From: Pseudomonas fulva
GTDB taxonomy: Bacteria > Pseudomonadota > Gammaproteobacteria > Pseudomonadales > Pseudomonadaceae
DNA length: 64,000 bases
Direction of reading: 5' to 3'
Assembly: GCF_023517795.1 (NCBI RefSeq)
Contig: NZ_CP082928.1
Coordinates: forward strand, 3,348,001 to 3,412,000
Each line of letters opens with the position of its first letter. Within the stretch, counting starts at the first letter, position 1. Under the pieces are notes generated by a model, which was not told the origin of the DNA, did no database searches, and worked only from the letters and a program-made list of their open reading frames with translations. This document shows, piece by piece, positions 56,566 to 64,000 of the stretch. The position numbers were made by a program, and so were the translations under genes.

Positions 56566-57198
56566 TCAGATCGTGCGCAGTGCCTTGCTATGCAGCATGT
56601 CGAGCAGCGCATCGACCATCGCGTGGGCATGGGCTTGCAGGTCGTAGGCCTCGGGGTTGAGCAGCCAGTGGGCCTGCAGGCCGTCCATGTAGGCGTGCAG
56701 GCAGATCGCCGCGCGCTGACAGTCGAGGTTGGCGGGCAACTGGCCGCGGTTCACGGCATTGCGTAATGTTCTGGCAATGCGCTGGTCGCATTCTTGCTGG
56801 AACACCTGCATCTGCTGGCGCAAGCCGCCGAGTTCGGAGCTGTACTCGCATTTGTATTGCAGAATTTCTCCGACACGCCGGCACTCGCTGTCCGCATGCA
56901 TGCGCAGCAGCAGTTGCACCAGCAACTGACGCATGTTGCCCAGCGGGTCAGGTTCGTCCTCGCTTTCACACGCCCGAGCCAGTTCTTCCTGGGGCAACAG
57001 GCGGCGGTCGAGCATGGCCTGGAACACGTCGACCTTGTTCTGGAAGTGCCAGTAGATGGCGCCACGCGTGACGCCGGCCGCGGCGGCGATGTCCGCCAGC
57101 GAGGTGGCCGATACGCCATTGGCGTAGAACACCCGCTCGGCGGCATCGAGAATCTGCGCGCGGGTTTCTTCGGCTTCCTCTTTGGTGCGTCTGGCCAT
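56566..57198 (-). CDS. ttgR: TetR-family repressor of the adjacent RND pump (TtgR-like)
   Basis: This 210-residue repressor begins MARRTKEEAEETRAQILDAA, with the helix-turn-helix VTRGAIYWHFQNKVDVFQAM, and has a long helical C-domain for aromatic ligands. ATG 57198 is chosen; the longer open frame runs through the operator. It is divergent from the ttgABC-like operon with 202 bases between. A sequence very like the P. putida TtgR operator lies at 57284-57309, so it should repress both sides until a drug or flavonoid-like effector binds. Confidence 0.9.
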   Translation of the reverse strand: MARRTKEEAEETRAQILDAAERVFYANGVSATSLADIAAAAGVTRGAIYWHFQNKVDVFQAMLDRRLLPQEELARACESEDEPDPLGNMRQLLVQLLLRMHADSECRRVGEILQYKCEYSSELGGLRQQMQVFQQECDQRIARTLRNAVNRGQLPANLDCQRAAICLHAYMDGLQAHWLLNPEAYDLQAHAHAMVDALLDMLHSKALRTI

Positions 57199-57283
57199 AG
57201 AGCGGCTTCCAGGGCGTAGAAATTTCGGATCAAAACCCCTGGCCGGGGTCACACAGGCGCGCAGTGTCACATAAAAAGATGCA

Positions 57284-57309
57284 TTTACAAACATTCTCGA
57301 ACGTAAGTA
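57284..57309. promoter_or_regulatory. TtgR-type operator
   Basis: TTTACAAACATT and ACGTAAGTA flank a short centre in the ttgR-ttgA gap. The arms TTTACAAAC and GTAAGTA(TA) match the TtgR operator of P. putida as I recall it (TATTTACAAACA...ATGTAAGTATA). Confidence 0.8.
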
Positions 57310-57400
57310 TATTTGCCGTCTATTTCCCAGTATCCACCTCGGCTATCTGCCAGGTATCGCCCCCCGCGGCTCGAATCACTTAGACATGAGGTCCTTTCAG

Positions 57401-58543
57401 ATGCAGAAGAAGCCAGCCTTCGCCGCTATGGTTTCCGCTATCGCTCTGGCCACGCTGACGCTCGCTGGCTGCAGCGATGAGGCTGCCCCGCCACCGCGTC
57501 AGGCGCCGACTGTCGGCATCGTCACGCTGCAGGCAGAGCCCTATACCCTGACCACCGAGCTGCCGGGCAGAACCGCGGCCTACCGCATCGCGGAGGTGCG
57601 CCCGCAGGTCGACGGCATCATCCAGAAGCGCCTGTTCAAGGAAGGCTCCGAGGTCAAGGCCGGTGAGCAGCTGTATCAAATCGATTCGGCGGTCTACGTG
57701 GCTGCAGCCAAGAGCGCGGAAGCGACACTGGCCTCGGCCAAATCGCTGGCCGAGCGCTACAAGAGCCTGGTGTCCGATCAGGCCGTGAGCCGTCAGGCCT
57801 ACGATGAAGCCCAGGCGTCTCGCCTGCAGGCCGAGGCCTCCCTGGAGCAGGCGCGCATCAACGTGCGCTATACCAAGGTGCTGGCGCCCATCGCCGGCCG
57901 CGTTGGCCGTTCGGCGGTCACCGAAGGTGCACTGGTCAGCAACGGCCAGACCAATGCCATGGCGACCATCCAGCAGCTCGACCCGATCTACGTCGACGTG
58001 ACCCAGCCGACCAAGGATCTGCTGCGCCTGCGCCGCGAGCTGGAAAGCGGTCAGCTGCAGAAGGCCAGCGACACCGCTGCCAAGGTGCAACTGCGCCTCG
58101 AGGACGGCAGCACCTACGAGCACGAAGGCACCCTGGAATTCGCCGAAGTGTCGGTCGACGAAGGCACCGGTTCGGTGACCATGCGCGCCGTGTTCCCCAA
58201 CCCCGACCACACCCTGCTGCCTGGCATGTTCGTGCATGCCCGTCTGCCCGCCGGTGTGAACAAGGAAGCGATCCTCGCGCCGCAGCAGGGCGTGACCCGT
58301 AACTCCAAGGGTGACCCGACCGCGCTGGTGGTCAACGCCGAGAACAAGGTCGAGCTGCGCCAGATCAAGGCCGAGCGTACCGCTGGCAACCGCTGGCTGG
58401 TGCTCGATGGCCTGAAGTCCGGCGACAAGCTGATCACCGAAGGCCTGCAGTTCGTGCAACCGGGTGCCGAGGTGAAAACCACCGAAGCGAAGAACGTGGC
58501 TGCGCCGGAGCAGGCCGCGGCTGACCAGGCTGAAAGCCGCTAA
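57401..58543 (+). CDS. ttgA: RND efflux periplasmic adaptor (TtgA/MexA-like)
   Basis: This 380-residue membrane-fusion lipoprotein has lipobox TLTLAGCSD, a beta-barrel/lipoyl region ([20 protein letters not shown]), an alpha-hairpin with heptads (~95-165, [37 protein letters not shown]), and the terminal domain ending at [13 protein letters not shown]. It links the inner-membrane pump to the outer-membrane channel. ATG 57401 gives the signal length of TtgA; an ATG five codons upstream is possible. The pump gene follows after 14 bases. Confidence 0.94.
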   Translation: MQKKPAFAAMVSAIALATLTLAGCSDEAAPPPRQAPTVGIVTLQAEPYTLTTELPGRTAAYRIAEVRPQVDGIIQKRLFKEGSEVKAGEQLYQIDSAVYVAAAKSAEATLASAKSLAERYKSLVSDQAVSRQAYDEAQASRLQAEASLEQARINVRYTKVLAPIAGRVGRSAVTEGALVSNGQTNAMATIQQLDPIYVDVTQPTKDLLRLRRELESGQLQKASDTAAKVQLRLEDGSTYEHEGTLEFAEVSVDEGTGSVTMRAVFPNPDHTLLPGMFVHARLPAGVNKEAILAPQQGVTRNSKGDPTALVVNAENKVELRQIKAERTAGNRWLVLDGLKSGDKLITEGLQFVQPGAEVKTTEAKNVAAPEQAAADQAESR

Positions 58544-58557
58544 GGAGCGATTACACG

Positions 58558-61500
58558 ATGTCGAATTTCTTCATCGACAGGCCGATTTTCGCCTGGGTGA
58601 TCGCCTTGGTGATCATGCTGGCCGGTGGTCTGTCCATCCTCAAACTGCCGGTCAACCAGTACCCGAGCATCGCCGCGCCTGCCGTGAGCATCCAGGTCAA
58701 CTACCCGGGTGCCTCCGCACAGACCGTGCAGGACACCGTGGTGCAGGTGATCGAGCAGCAAATGAACGGTATCGACGGGCTGCGCTACATCAGCTCGGCG
58801 AGCAACTCCGACGGCAGCATGGAAATCGTCGTCACCTTCAACCAGGGCACCAACCCGGACATCGCCCAGGTTCAGGTGCAGAACAAGCTGCAGCTGGCCA
58901 CGCCACTGTTGCCCCAGGAAGTGCAGCAGCAGGGCCTGCGCGTCACCAAGGCGGTGAAGAACTTCCTGCTGGTGATCGGCGTGGTGTCCACTGACGGCAG
59001 CATGACCAACCAGGACCTGTCCAACTACATCGTCGCCAACATGCAGGACCCGATTTCCCGGACCCCGGGCGTCGGTGACTTCCAGGTGTTCGGTGCCCAG
59101 TACGCCATGCGTATCTGGCTCGACCCCGCCAAGCTGAACAACTTCCAGCTGACCCCGGTCGATGTGCGCAGCGCCGTGCAGGCGCAGAACGTGCAGATTT
59201 CCTCCGGCCAGTTCGGTGGCCTGCCGGCCGGCCCCGGCCAGCAGCTCAATGCCACCATCATCGGCAAGACCCGCCTGCAGACCCCCGAGCAGTTCCGCAA
59301 TATCCTGCTCAAGGTCAACCGCGACGGTTCTCAGGTGCGCCTGGGCGATGTCGCCAAGGTCGAGCTGGGCGGCGAGAACTACAACATCCGTGCACAGTTC
59401 AACGGCAACCCGGCCTCCGGTCTGGCGATCAAGCTGGCCACCGGCGCCAATGCCCTGGATACCGCCAAGGCGATCCGTGCCACCATCGATGAGCTGAAGC
59501 CGTTCTTCCCGGCCGGCATGGAAGTGGTGATGCCGTACGACTCCACGCCCGTGGTGCAGGAGTCGATCCATGGCGTGATCATGACCCTGGTCGAAGCCTT
59601 CGTGCTGGTCTTCCTGGTCATGTACCTGTTCCTGCAGAACTTCCGCGCCACGCTGATCCCCACCCTGGCCGTGCCGGTGGTACTGCTCGGCACCTTCGGC
59701 GTGCTGGCGGTGTTCGGCTACAGCATCAACACCCTGACCATGTTCGCCATGATCCTGGCCATCGGCCTGCTTGTGGACGACGCCATCGTGGTGGTCGAGA
59801 ACGTCGAGCGGGTGATGCGCGAAGAGGGCTTGTCGCCGCTCGAGGCGACACGCAAATCCATGGGGCAGATCCAGGGCGCGCTGGTCGGTATCGGCGTGGT
59901 GCTGTCGGCGGTACTGCTGCCGATGGCCTTCTTCGGTGGTTCGGTGGGGGTGATCTACCGGCAGTTCTCGATCACCATCGTCTCGGCCATGGTGCTCTCG
60001 GTGATCCTCGCGCTGATCTTCACCCCGGCGCTGTGCGCCACCATGCTCAAGCCGATCGCCAAGGGCGAGCACCACGAGAAGGGCGGCTTCTTCGGCTGGT
60101 TCAACCGCACCTTCGAGCGTAGCGTCAACGGCTACGAGCGTGGCGTACGCGGCGTGGTCAAGCGCAAGGCGCCGTTCCTGATCATCTATGCGGTCATCGT
60201 CGCGGTGGCCGGCTGGCTGTTCACCCTGATCCCGTCGGCGTTCCTGCCCGAGGAAGACCAGGGCGTACTGTTCGCCCAGGTGCAGACGCCGTCCGGCTCC
60301 AGTGCCGAGCGTACCCAGGCGGTCGTCGACGACATGCGCAAGTACCTGCTCGAGGACGAGAAGGACGTGGTCAACTCGGTGTTCACCGTGACCGGCTTCA
60401 ACTTCGCCGGCCGTGGCCAGAGCTCCGGTATGGCGTTCATCATGCTCAAGCCGTGGTCCGAGCGTACCGCTGCCGGTACCAGCGTGGCCGAACTGGCGCA
60501 GCGCGCCCAGGGTCGCTTCTTCGGCGGCGAGTTCCGCGATGCCATGGTGTTCGCCTTCGCTCCGCCTGCGGTCATGGAACTGGGTAACGCCACCGGCTTC
60601 AACCTGTTCCTGCAGGACCGTGCCGGCGTCGGCCAGGCCACCCTGAACGAAGCCCGTGACAAGTTCCTGCAACTGGCCAACCAGAGCCCGGTGCTCAGCA
60701 GCGTGCGCGCCAACGGCCTGCTCGACGAGCCGCAGTACAAGCTGCTGATCGACGACGAGAAGGTGCGCACCCTGGGTGTGTCGCTGTCAGACGTCAACAC
60801 CACCCTGCAGATCGGTTGGGGCGGCAGTTACGTCAACGACTTCATCGACCGCGGTCGGGTCAAGAAGGTCTACCTGCAGGGCCAGAGCGACTCGCGCATG
60901 AACCCCGAGGACCTGAGCAAGTGGCACGTGCGCAACGACCAGGGCCAGATGGTGCCGTTCAGCGCCTTCGCCACCGGCGAGTGGACCTACGGCTCGCCCA
61001 AGCTGTCGCGCTACAACGGGGTGAGCGCCATCGAGATTCTCGGTGCGCCGGCACCGGGCCACAGTTCGGGTGAGGCGATGGCCGAAGTCGAGCGCATCGC
61101 GGCCGAGCTGCCCCAGGGCGTCGGCTTCGACTGGACCGGGCAATCCTACGAGGAGCGTCTGGCGGGATCGCAGACCCTTGCCCTCTATGCGCTGTCGCTG
61201 CTGGTGGTGTTCCTCTGCCTGGCGGCGCTGTACGAGAGCTGGTCGATTCCGTTCTCGGTGATCCTGGTGGTGCCGCTGGGTATCCTCGGTGCGCTGCTGT
61301 TCACCCTGGGTCGCGGGTTGTCCAACGACGTGTTCTTCCAGGTGGGCCTGATCACCACCATCGGCTTGTCGGCGCGTAACGCGATCCTTATCGTCGAGTT
61401 CGCCAAGTCGCTGCACGAGCAGGGCATGAGCCATCTCGAGGCGGCGGTCGAGGCGTGCCGCATGCGACTGCGCCCGATCATCATGACCTCCCTGGCGTTC

Positions 61501-61701
61501 ATCCTCGGCGTGGTTCCGCTGGCCATTTCCAGCGGCGCGGGCGCCGGCAGCAAACATGCCATCGGTACCGGCGTGATCGGCGGTATGCTTACCGCGGCGG
61601 TGCTGGCGATCTTCTGGATTCCGCTGTTCTATGTGGTGGTCAGCTCGATGTTCAAGGACAAGAGCGCCAAACAACCCAACGATGAGGAGGCCGTCCAGTG
61701 A
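58558..61701 (+). CDS. ttgB: RND multidrug efflux transporter (TtgB/MexB-like)
   Basis: This 1047-residue proton antiporter of the HAE1 family has twelve membrane helices and two large periplasmic loops. The proton-relay pair Asp407-Asp408 lies in [18 protein letters not shown]. The sequence opens [20 protein letters not shown] and has [16 protein letters not shown] and the second-half helix [15 protein letters not shown]. It exports solvents, dyes and many antibiotics in a trimer. The end overlaps the start of the channel gene (ATGA-type GTGA overlap). Confidence 0.96.
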   Translation: MSNFFIDRPIFAWVIALVIMLAGGLSILKLPVNQYPSIAAPAVSIQVNYPGASAQTVQDTVVQVIEQQMNGIDGLRYISSASNSDGSMEIVVTFNQGTNPDIAQVQVQNKLQLATPLLPQEVQQQGLRVTKAVKNFLLVIGVVSTDGSMTNQDLSNYIVANMQDPISRTPGVGDFQVFGAQYAMRIWLDPAKLNNFQLTPVDVRSAVQAQNVQISSGQFGGLPAGPGQQLNATIIGKTRLQTPEQFRNILLKVNRDGSQVRLGDVAKVELGGENYNIRAQFNGNPASGLAIKLATGANALDTAKAIRATIDELKPFFPAGMEVVMPYDSTPVVQESIHGVIMTLVEAFVLVFLVMYLFLQNFRATLIPTLAVPVVLLGTFGVLAVFGYSINTLTMFAMILAIGLLVDDAIVVVENVERVMREEGLSPLEATRKSMGQIQGALVGIGVVLSAVLLPMAFFGGSVGVIYRQFSITIVSAMVLSVILALIFTPALCATMLKPIAKGEHHEKGGFFGWFNRTFERSVNGYERGVRGVVKRKAPFLIIYAVIVAVAGWLFTLIPSAFLPEEDQGVLFAQVQTPSGSSAERTQAVVDDMRKYLLEDEKDVVNSVFTVTGFNFAGRGQSSGMAFIMLKPWSERTAAGTSVAELAQRAQGRFFGGEFRDAMVFAFAPPAVMELGNATGFNLFLQDRAGVGQATLNEARDKFLQLANQSPVLSSVRANGLLDEPQYKLLIDDEKVRTLGVSLSDVNTTLQIGWGGSYVNDFIDRGRVKKVYLQGQSDSRMNPEDLSKWHVRNDQGQMVPFSAFATGEWTYGSPKLSRYNGVSAIEILGAPAPGHSSGEAMAEVERIAAELPQGVGFDWTGQSYEERLAGSQTLALYALSLLVVFLCLAALYESWSIPFSVILVVPLGILGALLFTLGRGLSNDVFFQVGLITTIGLSARNAILIVEFAKSLHEQGMSHLEAAVEACRMRLRPIIMTSLAFILGVVPLAISSGAGAGSKHAIGTGVIGGMLTAAVLAIFWIPLFYVVVSSMFKDKSAKQPNDEEAVQ

Positions 61702-63149
61702 GGCAGTCCCTGTTGTCTCTAGCCGTGGCGAGCATCGTGCTCGGCGGCTGCACCATGATCCCCGACTACCAGCGCCCCGACGCGCCCGTCGACACTGCCT
61801 GGCCCCAGGGCCAGGCGTACCAGGGCAGCGCCGTGCAGGGCTCGGTCGCCGCGGCCGATCTCGGCTGGCGCGAGTTCCTGCGTGACCCGGCGTTGCAGCG
61901 CCTGGTGGAAACCGCGCTGAACAACAACCGCGACCTGCGGGTGGCGGCGTTGAACGTCGAGGCCTACCAGGCCCAGTACCGCATCCAGCGTTCCGAGCTG
62001 TTCCCCAACGTCTCGGCCGATGGCAGCGGTACCCGCCAGCGTACGCCCGCCGACCTGTCGCAGACCGGCCGTTCCACCGTCGGTGGCCAGTACAGCGCCA
62101 CGGTCGGGGTGAATGCCTGGGAAGTGGACTTCTTCGGGCGCCTGCGCAGCCTCAACGAGCAGACCCTGCAGCAGTACTTCGCCACCGAAGAGGCGCAGCG
62201 CAGCACGCAGATCAGCCTGATCGCCAGCGTGGCCAACGCCTACCTGACGCTGCAGGCTGACGAAGCCCTGCTCAAGCTGACCCGCGATACCCTCGGCACT
62301 TACCAGCGCAGCCTGGAGCTGACCCAGCGCAGCTTCGACGTCGGCGTGACCGATGCCCTGTCCCTGAGCCAGGCTCGCACCGCCGTGCAGACCGCCCAGG
62401 CCAACCTGGCCCAGTACACCCGCCAGGTCGCCCAGGATCGCAACGCCCTGGGCGTGCTGCTCGGTGGCCCGGTGCCGGCCGACCTGCCCCAGGGCGAAGG
62501 GCTGGACATGCAGCTGCTGGCCGAGGTGCCGGCGGGCCTGCCGTCCGACCTGCTGCAACGCCGCCCCGACGTGCTGCAGGCCGAGCGTGAACTGCTAGCC
62601 GCCAACGCCAGCATCGGTGCGGCACGGGCCGCGTTCTTCCCGAGCATCAGCCTGACCGCCAACGGCGGCACCGCCAGCAGCCAGCTGTCGGGCCTGTTCG
62701 ACGGTGGCTCGGGGACCTGGCTGTTCCAGCCGCAGATCAACCTGCCGATCTTCACGGCCGGTCGCCTGCGCGCCAACCTCGACTACGCCGAGATCCAGAA
62801 GAACATCCAGGTGGCGAACTACGAGAAAGCGGTGCAGACCGCCTTCCAGGAAGTCTCCGATGGCCTGGCGGCTCGCGGCACCTACGAAGAGCAACTGCAG
62901 GCCCAGCGCAGCCTGGTGGAGACCTCCGAGGACTATTACGACCTGGCCGACCGCCGTTTCCGTACCGGGGTGGACAGCTACCTGACCCTGCTCGATGCCC
63001 AGCGCCAGCTGTTCAGCGCCGAGCAGCAGCTGATCGGCGTACGCCTGTCGCAGCTCACCAGCGAGATCAACCTGTACAAGGCGCTCGGTGGTGGCTGGAA
63101 CGAACGTACCCAGACCGCACCGGCCACCGCGGCCGCGCCGCCGTCCTGA
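61698..63149 (+). CDS. ttgC: Outer-membrane efflux channel (TtgC/OprM-like)
   Basis: This 483-residue TolC-superfamily lipoprotein begins from GTG 61698, four bases before the end of ttgB. The lipobox is SIVLGGCTM, followed by [15 protein letters not shown]. Two repeats of helical barrel segments follow ([75 protein letters not shown]). It completes the tripartite pump. A terminator lies ~20 bases on. Confidence 0.95.
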   Translation: MRQSLLSLAVASIVLGGCTMIPDYQRPDAPVDTAWPQGQAYQGSAVQGSVAAADLGWREFLRDPALQRLVETALNNNRDLRVAALNVEAYQAQYRIQRSELFPNVSADGSGTRQRTPADLSQTGRSTVGGQYSATVGVNAWEVDFFGRLRSLNEQTLQQYFATEEAQRSTQISLIASVANAYLTLQADEALLKLTRDTLGTYQRSLELTQRSFDVGVTDALSLSQARTAVQTAQANLAQYTRQVAQDRNALGVLLGGPVPADLPQGEGLDMQLLAEVPAGLPSDLLQRRPDVLQAERELLAANASIGAARAAFFPSISLTANGGTASSQLSGLFDGGSGTWLFQPQINLPIFTAGRLRANLDYAEIQKNIQVANYEKAVQTAFQEVSDGLAARGTYEEQLQAQRSLVETSEDYYDLADRRFRTGVDSYLTLLDAQRQLFSAEQQLIGVRLSQLTSEINLYKALGGGWNERTQTAPATAAAPPS

Positions 63150-63167
63150 GCGGCGGCAAGCGCCCAT

Positions 63168-63198
63168 GAAAAAGCCCCGCAATCGCGGGGCTTTTTCA
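63168..63198. terminator. Terminator between ttgC and dedA
   Basis: GAAAAAGCCCCGC and GCGGGGCTTTTTC arms around AATC give a strong bidirectional terminator between the convergent ttgC and dedA-like genes. Confidence 0.93.
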
Positions 63199-63212
63199 TG
63201 TCTGCCAGCCTG

Positions 63213-63875
63213 TTACTGCGGCGTCTGCACGCGTACCGAGCGGTTCATCTTGTGGCGGATCAACTGGATCACGCCTGGCAGGATCGACACCACGATGATG
63301 CCGACGATCAGGTAGTGCAGGTTGCTCTGCACCGCCGGGAGGTTGCCGAAGAAGTAGCCACCGTAGGTGAACAGGGTAACCCAGAGAATCGCGCCGACCA
63401 CGTTGTAGGCGGCGAAATGGGCGTAGTTCATGTGGCCCATGCCGGCCACGAAGGGCGCGAAGGTGCGCACGATCGGCACGAAGCGCGCCAGGATGATGGT
63501 CTTGCCACCATGGCGGGCATAGAACTGCTGGGTGATTTCCAGGTGGCGGCGACGAAAGATCTTCGAGTCCGGGTTGCGGAACAGCCGCTGGCCCATGAAG
63601 CGGCCGATGGTGTAGTTCAGCGCGTCGCCGAGAATCGCCGCGGTGATCAGCAGCAGTACCAGCAGGTGCACGTTCATGGTGCCGTGCACGGCGATGGCGC
63701 CGGCGACGAACAGCAGGGAATCGCCCGGCAGGAACGGGGTGACCACCAGGCCGGTTTCGCAGAACACGATCAGGAACAGGATCGCGTAGATCCAGGTGCC
63801 GTATTGGGCGGTCAGGGCCGCCAGGTGCTGGTCGATATGCAGAATGAAATCGATAACCAGGTGAATGAATTCCAT
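63213..63875 (-). CDS. DedA-family inner-membrane protein
   Basis: This 220-residue DedA/SNARE-associated-family protein contains [28 protein letters not shown], and the motif [21 protein letters not shown] (as [14 protein letters not shown]), with conserved Glu and Arg residues that DedA lipid carriers need. DedA proteins flip undecaprenyl phosphate or phospholipids and need the proton gradient. ATG 63875 has GGAG at 7 bases; the in-frame TTG at 63887 is not required. The last ~125 bases of the window upstream hold no visible gene. Confidence 0.92.
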   Translation of the reverse strand: MEFIHLVIDFILHIDQHLAALTAQYGTWIYAILFLIVFCETGLVVTPFLPGDSLLFVAGAIAVHGTMNVHLLVLLLITAAILGDALNYTIGRFMGQRLFRNPDSKIFRRRHLEITQQFYARHGGKTIILARFVPIVRTFAPFVAGMGHMNYAHFAAYNVVGAILWVTLFTYGGYFFGNLPAVQSNLHYLIVGIIVVSILPGVIQLIRHKMNRSVRVQTPQ

Positions 63876-64000
63876 CAAAAGCTCCAACGATAGGGCAGTC
63901 CGCTGTCCATCGGGGCGGGCTGCTTGGGGGCGGCATTATGCTCGCATCGGCGTGCAAAGGTGCGAGGCTGAGGCAGGGTTTTGAGCCTGCGCCATGGCAA

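Noticed and set aside
58540..60672. A 710-codon minus-strand frame over ttgB
   Set aside because: Antisense shadow of the RND transporter.

Overview
The window is a chromosomal segment of a high-GC gammaproteobacterium. I read it as a Pseudomonas sensu lato. The reasons are the 16S rRNA sequence, a PrrF-type small RNA, the ttgABC/ttgR locus, and the run ponB-lpoP-yqcC-DUF4124-ilvIH-ilvY-ilvC-pssA-msrPQ-rrn, which recalls one region of P. aeruginosa. The 16S variable regions recall the P. straminea/flavescens group, but that placement is from memory and was not computed.

Layout. 1-4542: the 3' part of a chaperone-usher (Csu-like, spore-coat-U) pilus operon. 4586-8801: a HAD phosphatase, then a copper module (cueR, copA, a small exported Cys protein, copZ) with two MerR-type 19-bp-spacer promoters. 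8785-10755: a TetR regulator divergent from a Bcr/CflA exporter. 10756-11293: a gene-poor gap holding a Fur-box-controlled PrrF sRNA. 11294-14610: a tandem cyclic-nucleotide-fold protein, a TfoX-C protein, a pentapeptide protein and an APH/P-loop fusion. 14728-18131: PBP1B and its lipoprotein activator LpoP, then YqcC. 19081-23378: branched-chain amino acid genes ilvIH, ilvY and ilvC. 23729-26237: pssA and msrPQ.

26238-32200: a complete rrn operon (three promoters, 16S, tRNA-Ile, tRNA-Ala, 23S, 5S, terminator). It also carries a degenerate tRNA-Ile copy in the first spacer and a 5S tail relic with a second terminator. 32500-36059: a split PqiA/LetA pair and a six-domain MCE protein, an envelope lipid-transport system. 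36158-41022: mksF-mksE-mksB condensin on the minus strand. 41290-43777: carboxynorspermidine decarboxylase and synthase. 43856-44150: a MITE-like composite repeat. 44148-48178: an AtuA-like/CitMHS operon with a divergent LysR regulator. 48317-51557: holD-rimI, a small acidic protein, beta-carbonic anhydrase and a DMT exporter. 51618-56289: an orphan metal-chelate binding lipoprotein, an unknown lipoprotein, yjdM, a RidA protein, a YihY/BrkB membrane protein and a LEA/WHy lipoprotein. 56330-56515: a decayed DMT-transporter fragment. 56566-63149: ttgR divergent from ttgABC, a tripartite multidrug pump. 63213-63875: a DedA membrane protein.

Most of the window is core genome. I found no phage, intact IS, CRISPR array or recognisable defence island, and no clearly new multi-gene system. 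The most interesting material is in the gaps: the PrrF RNA, decayed rRNA/tRNA copies, and inverted-repeat elements whose ends coincide with gene stop codons. Among genes, the AtuA/CitMHS/LysR cluster, the MksG-less Mks operon and the norspermidine pair deserve a second look.
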